A stretch of 64,000 nucleotides of DNA from Setophaga petechia (taxonomy: Eukaryota; Chordata; Aves; Passeriformes; Parulidae). The notes beneath the pieces are model-generated. The model saw only the letters and a program-made list of their open reading frames with translations, had not been told where the DNA came from and did no database searches. Location of the stretch: assembly GCA_024362935.1 (NCBI GenBank), contig JANCRA010000005.1, positions 25,318,235 through 25,382,234 on the forward strand. Direction: 5' to 3'. The stretch's first letter is position 1; each line of letters starts with the position of its first letter. The position numbers and the translations under genes are program-made. Positions 63,891 to 64,000 of this stretch are shown one piece after another.

Positions 63891-64000
63891 TTGGACTTAT
63901 TTTAAAGTGGGGCTTTGTTTCTTTGGAACAAAGTTTTCAGATTCACAGCTACATTTCACTACTTGGCTTGAACTCACGTCAATTCACCTTTCATGTGTTT

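Larger units (their letters stand above)
51609..64000. other. Intergenic region downstream of PARD3B
   Basis: No exon of a known gene was recognised. It contains a GC-rich patch at 52.8-53.05 kb, an unusually long minus-strand ORF at 53.2-53.8 kb and a hairpin at 55.1 kb. A polypurine repeat lies at 56.2 kb, a short exon-like segment at 58.3 kb and a repeat relic at 63.8 kb. In human the next gene in this direction is NRP2, whose signal-peptide exon is not seen here. Confidence 0.6.

Noticed and set aside
1..64000. CRISPR arrays, phage or defence systems, tRNA or rRNA genes, full-length LINEs or endogenous retroviruses
   Set aside because: None seen by eye: no spaced direct-repeat array, no cloverleaf recognised, and no long reverse-transcriptase frame or paired LTRs. 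Short degraded CR1 pieces could have been missed.

Overview
This window is an ordinary stretch of vertebrate nuclear DNA, most likely from a bird or another sauropsid. It holds short exons with consensus splice sites separated by 20-27 kb introns. G/T-rich low-complexity tracts and worn interspersed-repeat motifs of the kind common in bird, crocodile and turtle DNA also occur. The species call rests on general resemblance, not on a search. I see no operon, phage, plasmid, CRISPR array or other bacterial feature.

The only gene I can support is the 3' end of PARD3B (par-3 family cell polarity regulator beta), on the + strand. Three coding exons join in frame: 88-223, 20302-20381 and 46948-47302. 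Together they encode about the last 188 residues of the protein, ending in MTAAV. The PDZ domains and the N-terminal oligomerisation domain lie upstream, outside the window. Introns are 224-20301 and 20382-46947. The 3' UTR probably runs from 47303 to about 51,600, where an AATAAA (51573-51578) is followed by a GT-rich stretch.

From about 51.6 kb to 64 kb the sequence looks intergenic. In human, NRP2 follows PARD3B in the same orientation; no NRP2 exon was recognised here, so if the order is conserved NRP2 lies beyond the right edge.

The noncoding part contains simple repeats: a 155-bp pure purine tract built of 8 hexamers and 13 pentamers, a C-rich tract, two long G/T-rich tracts, a T26 and an A20. 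It also holds several relics of old, partly palindromic interspersed repeats, two short hairpins and three GC- or CpG-enriched patches. Four weak exon-like or ORF signals are listed as candidates only. I found no convincing undescribed biological system, and most open reading frames of 60-215 codons here behave like chance ORFs.
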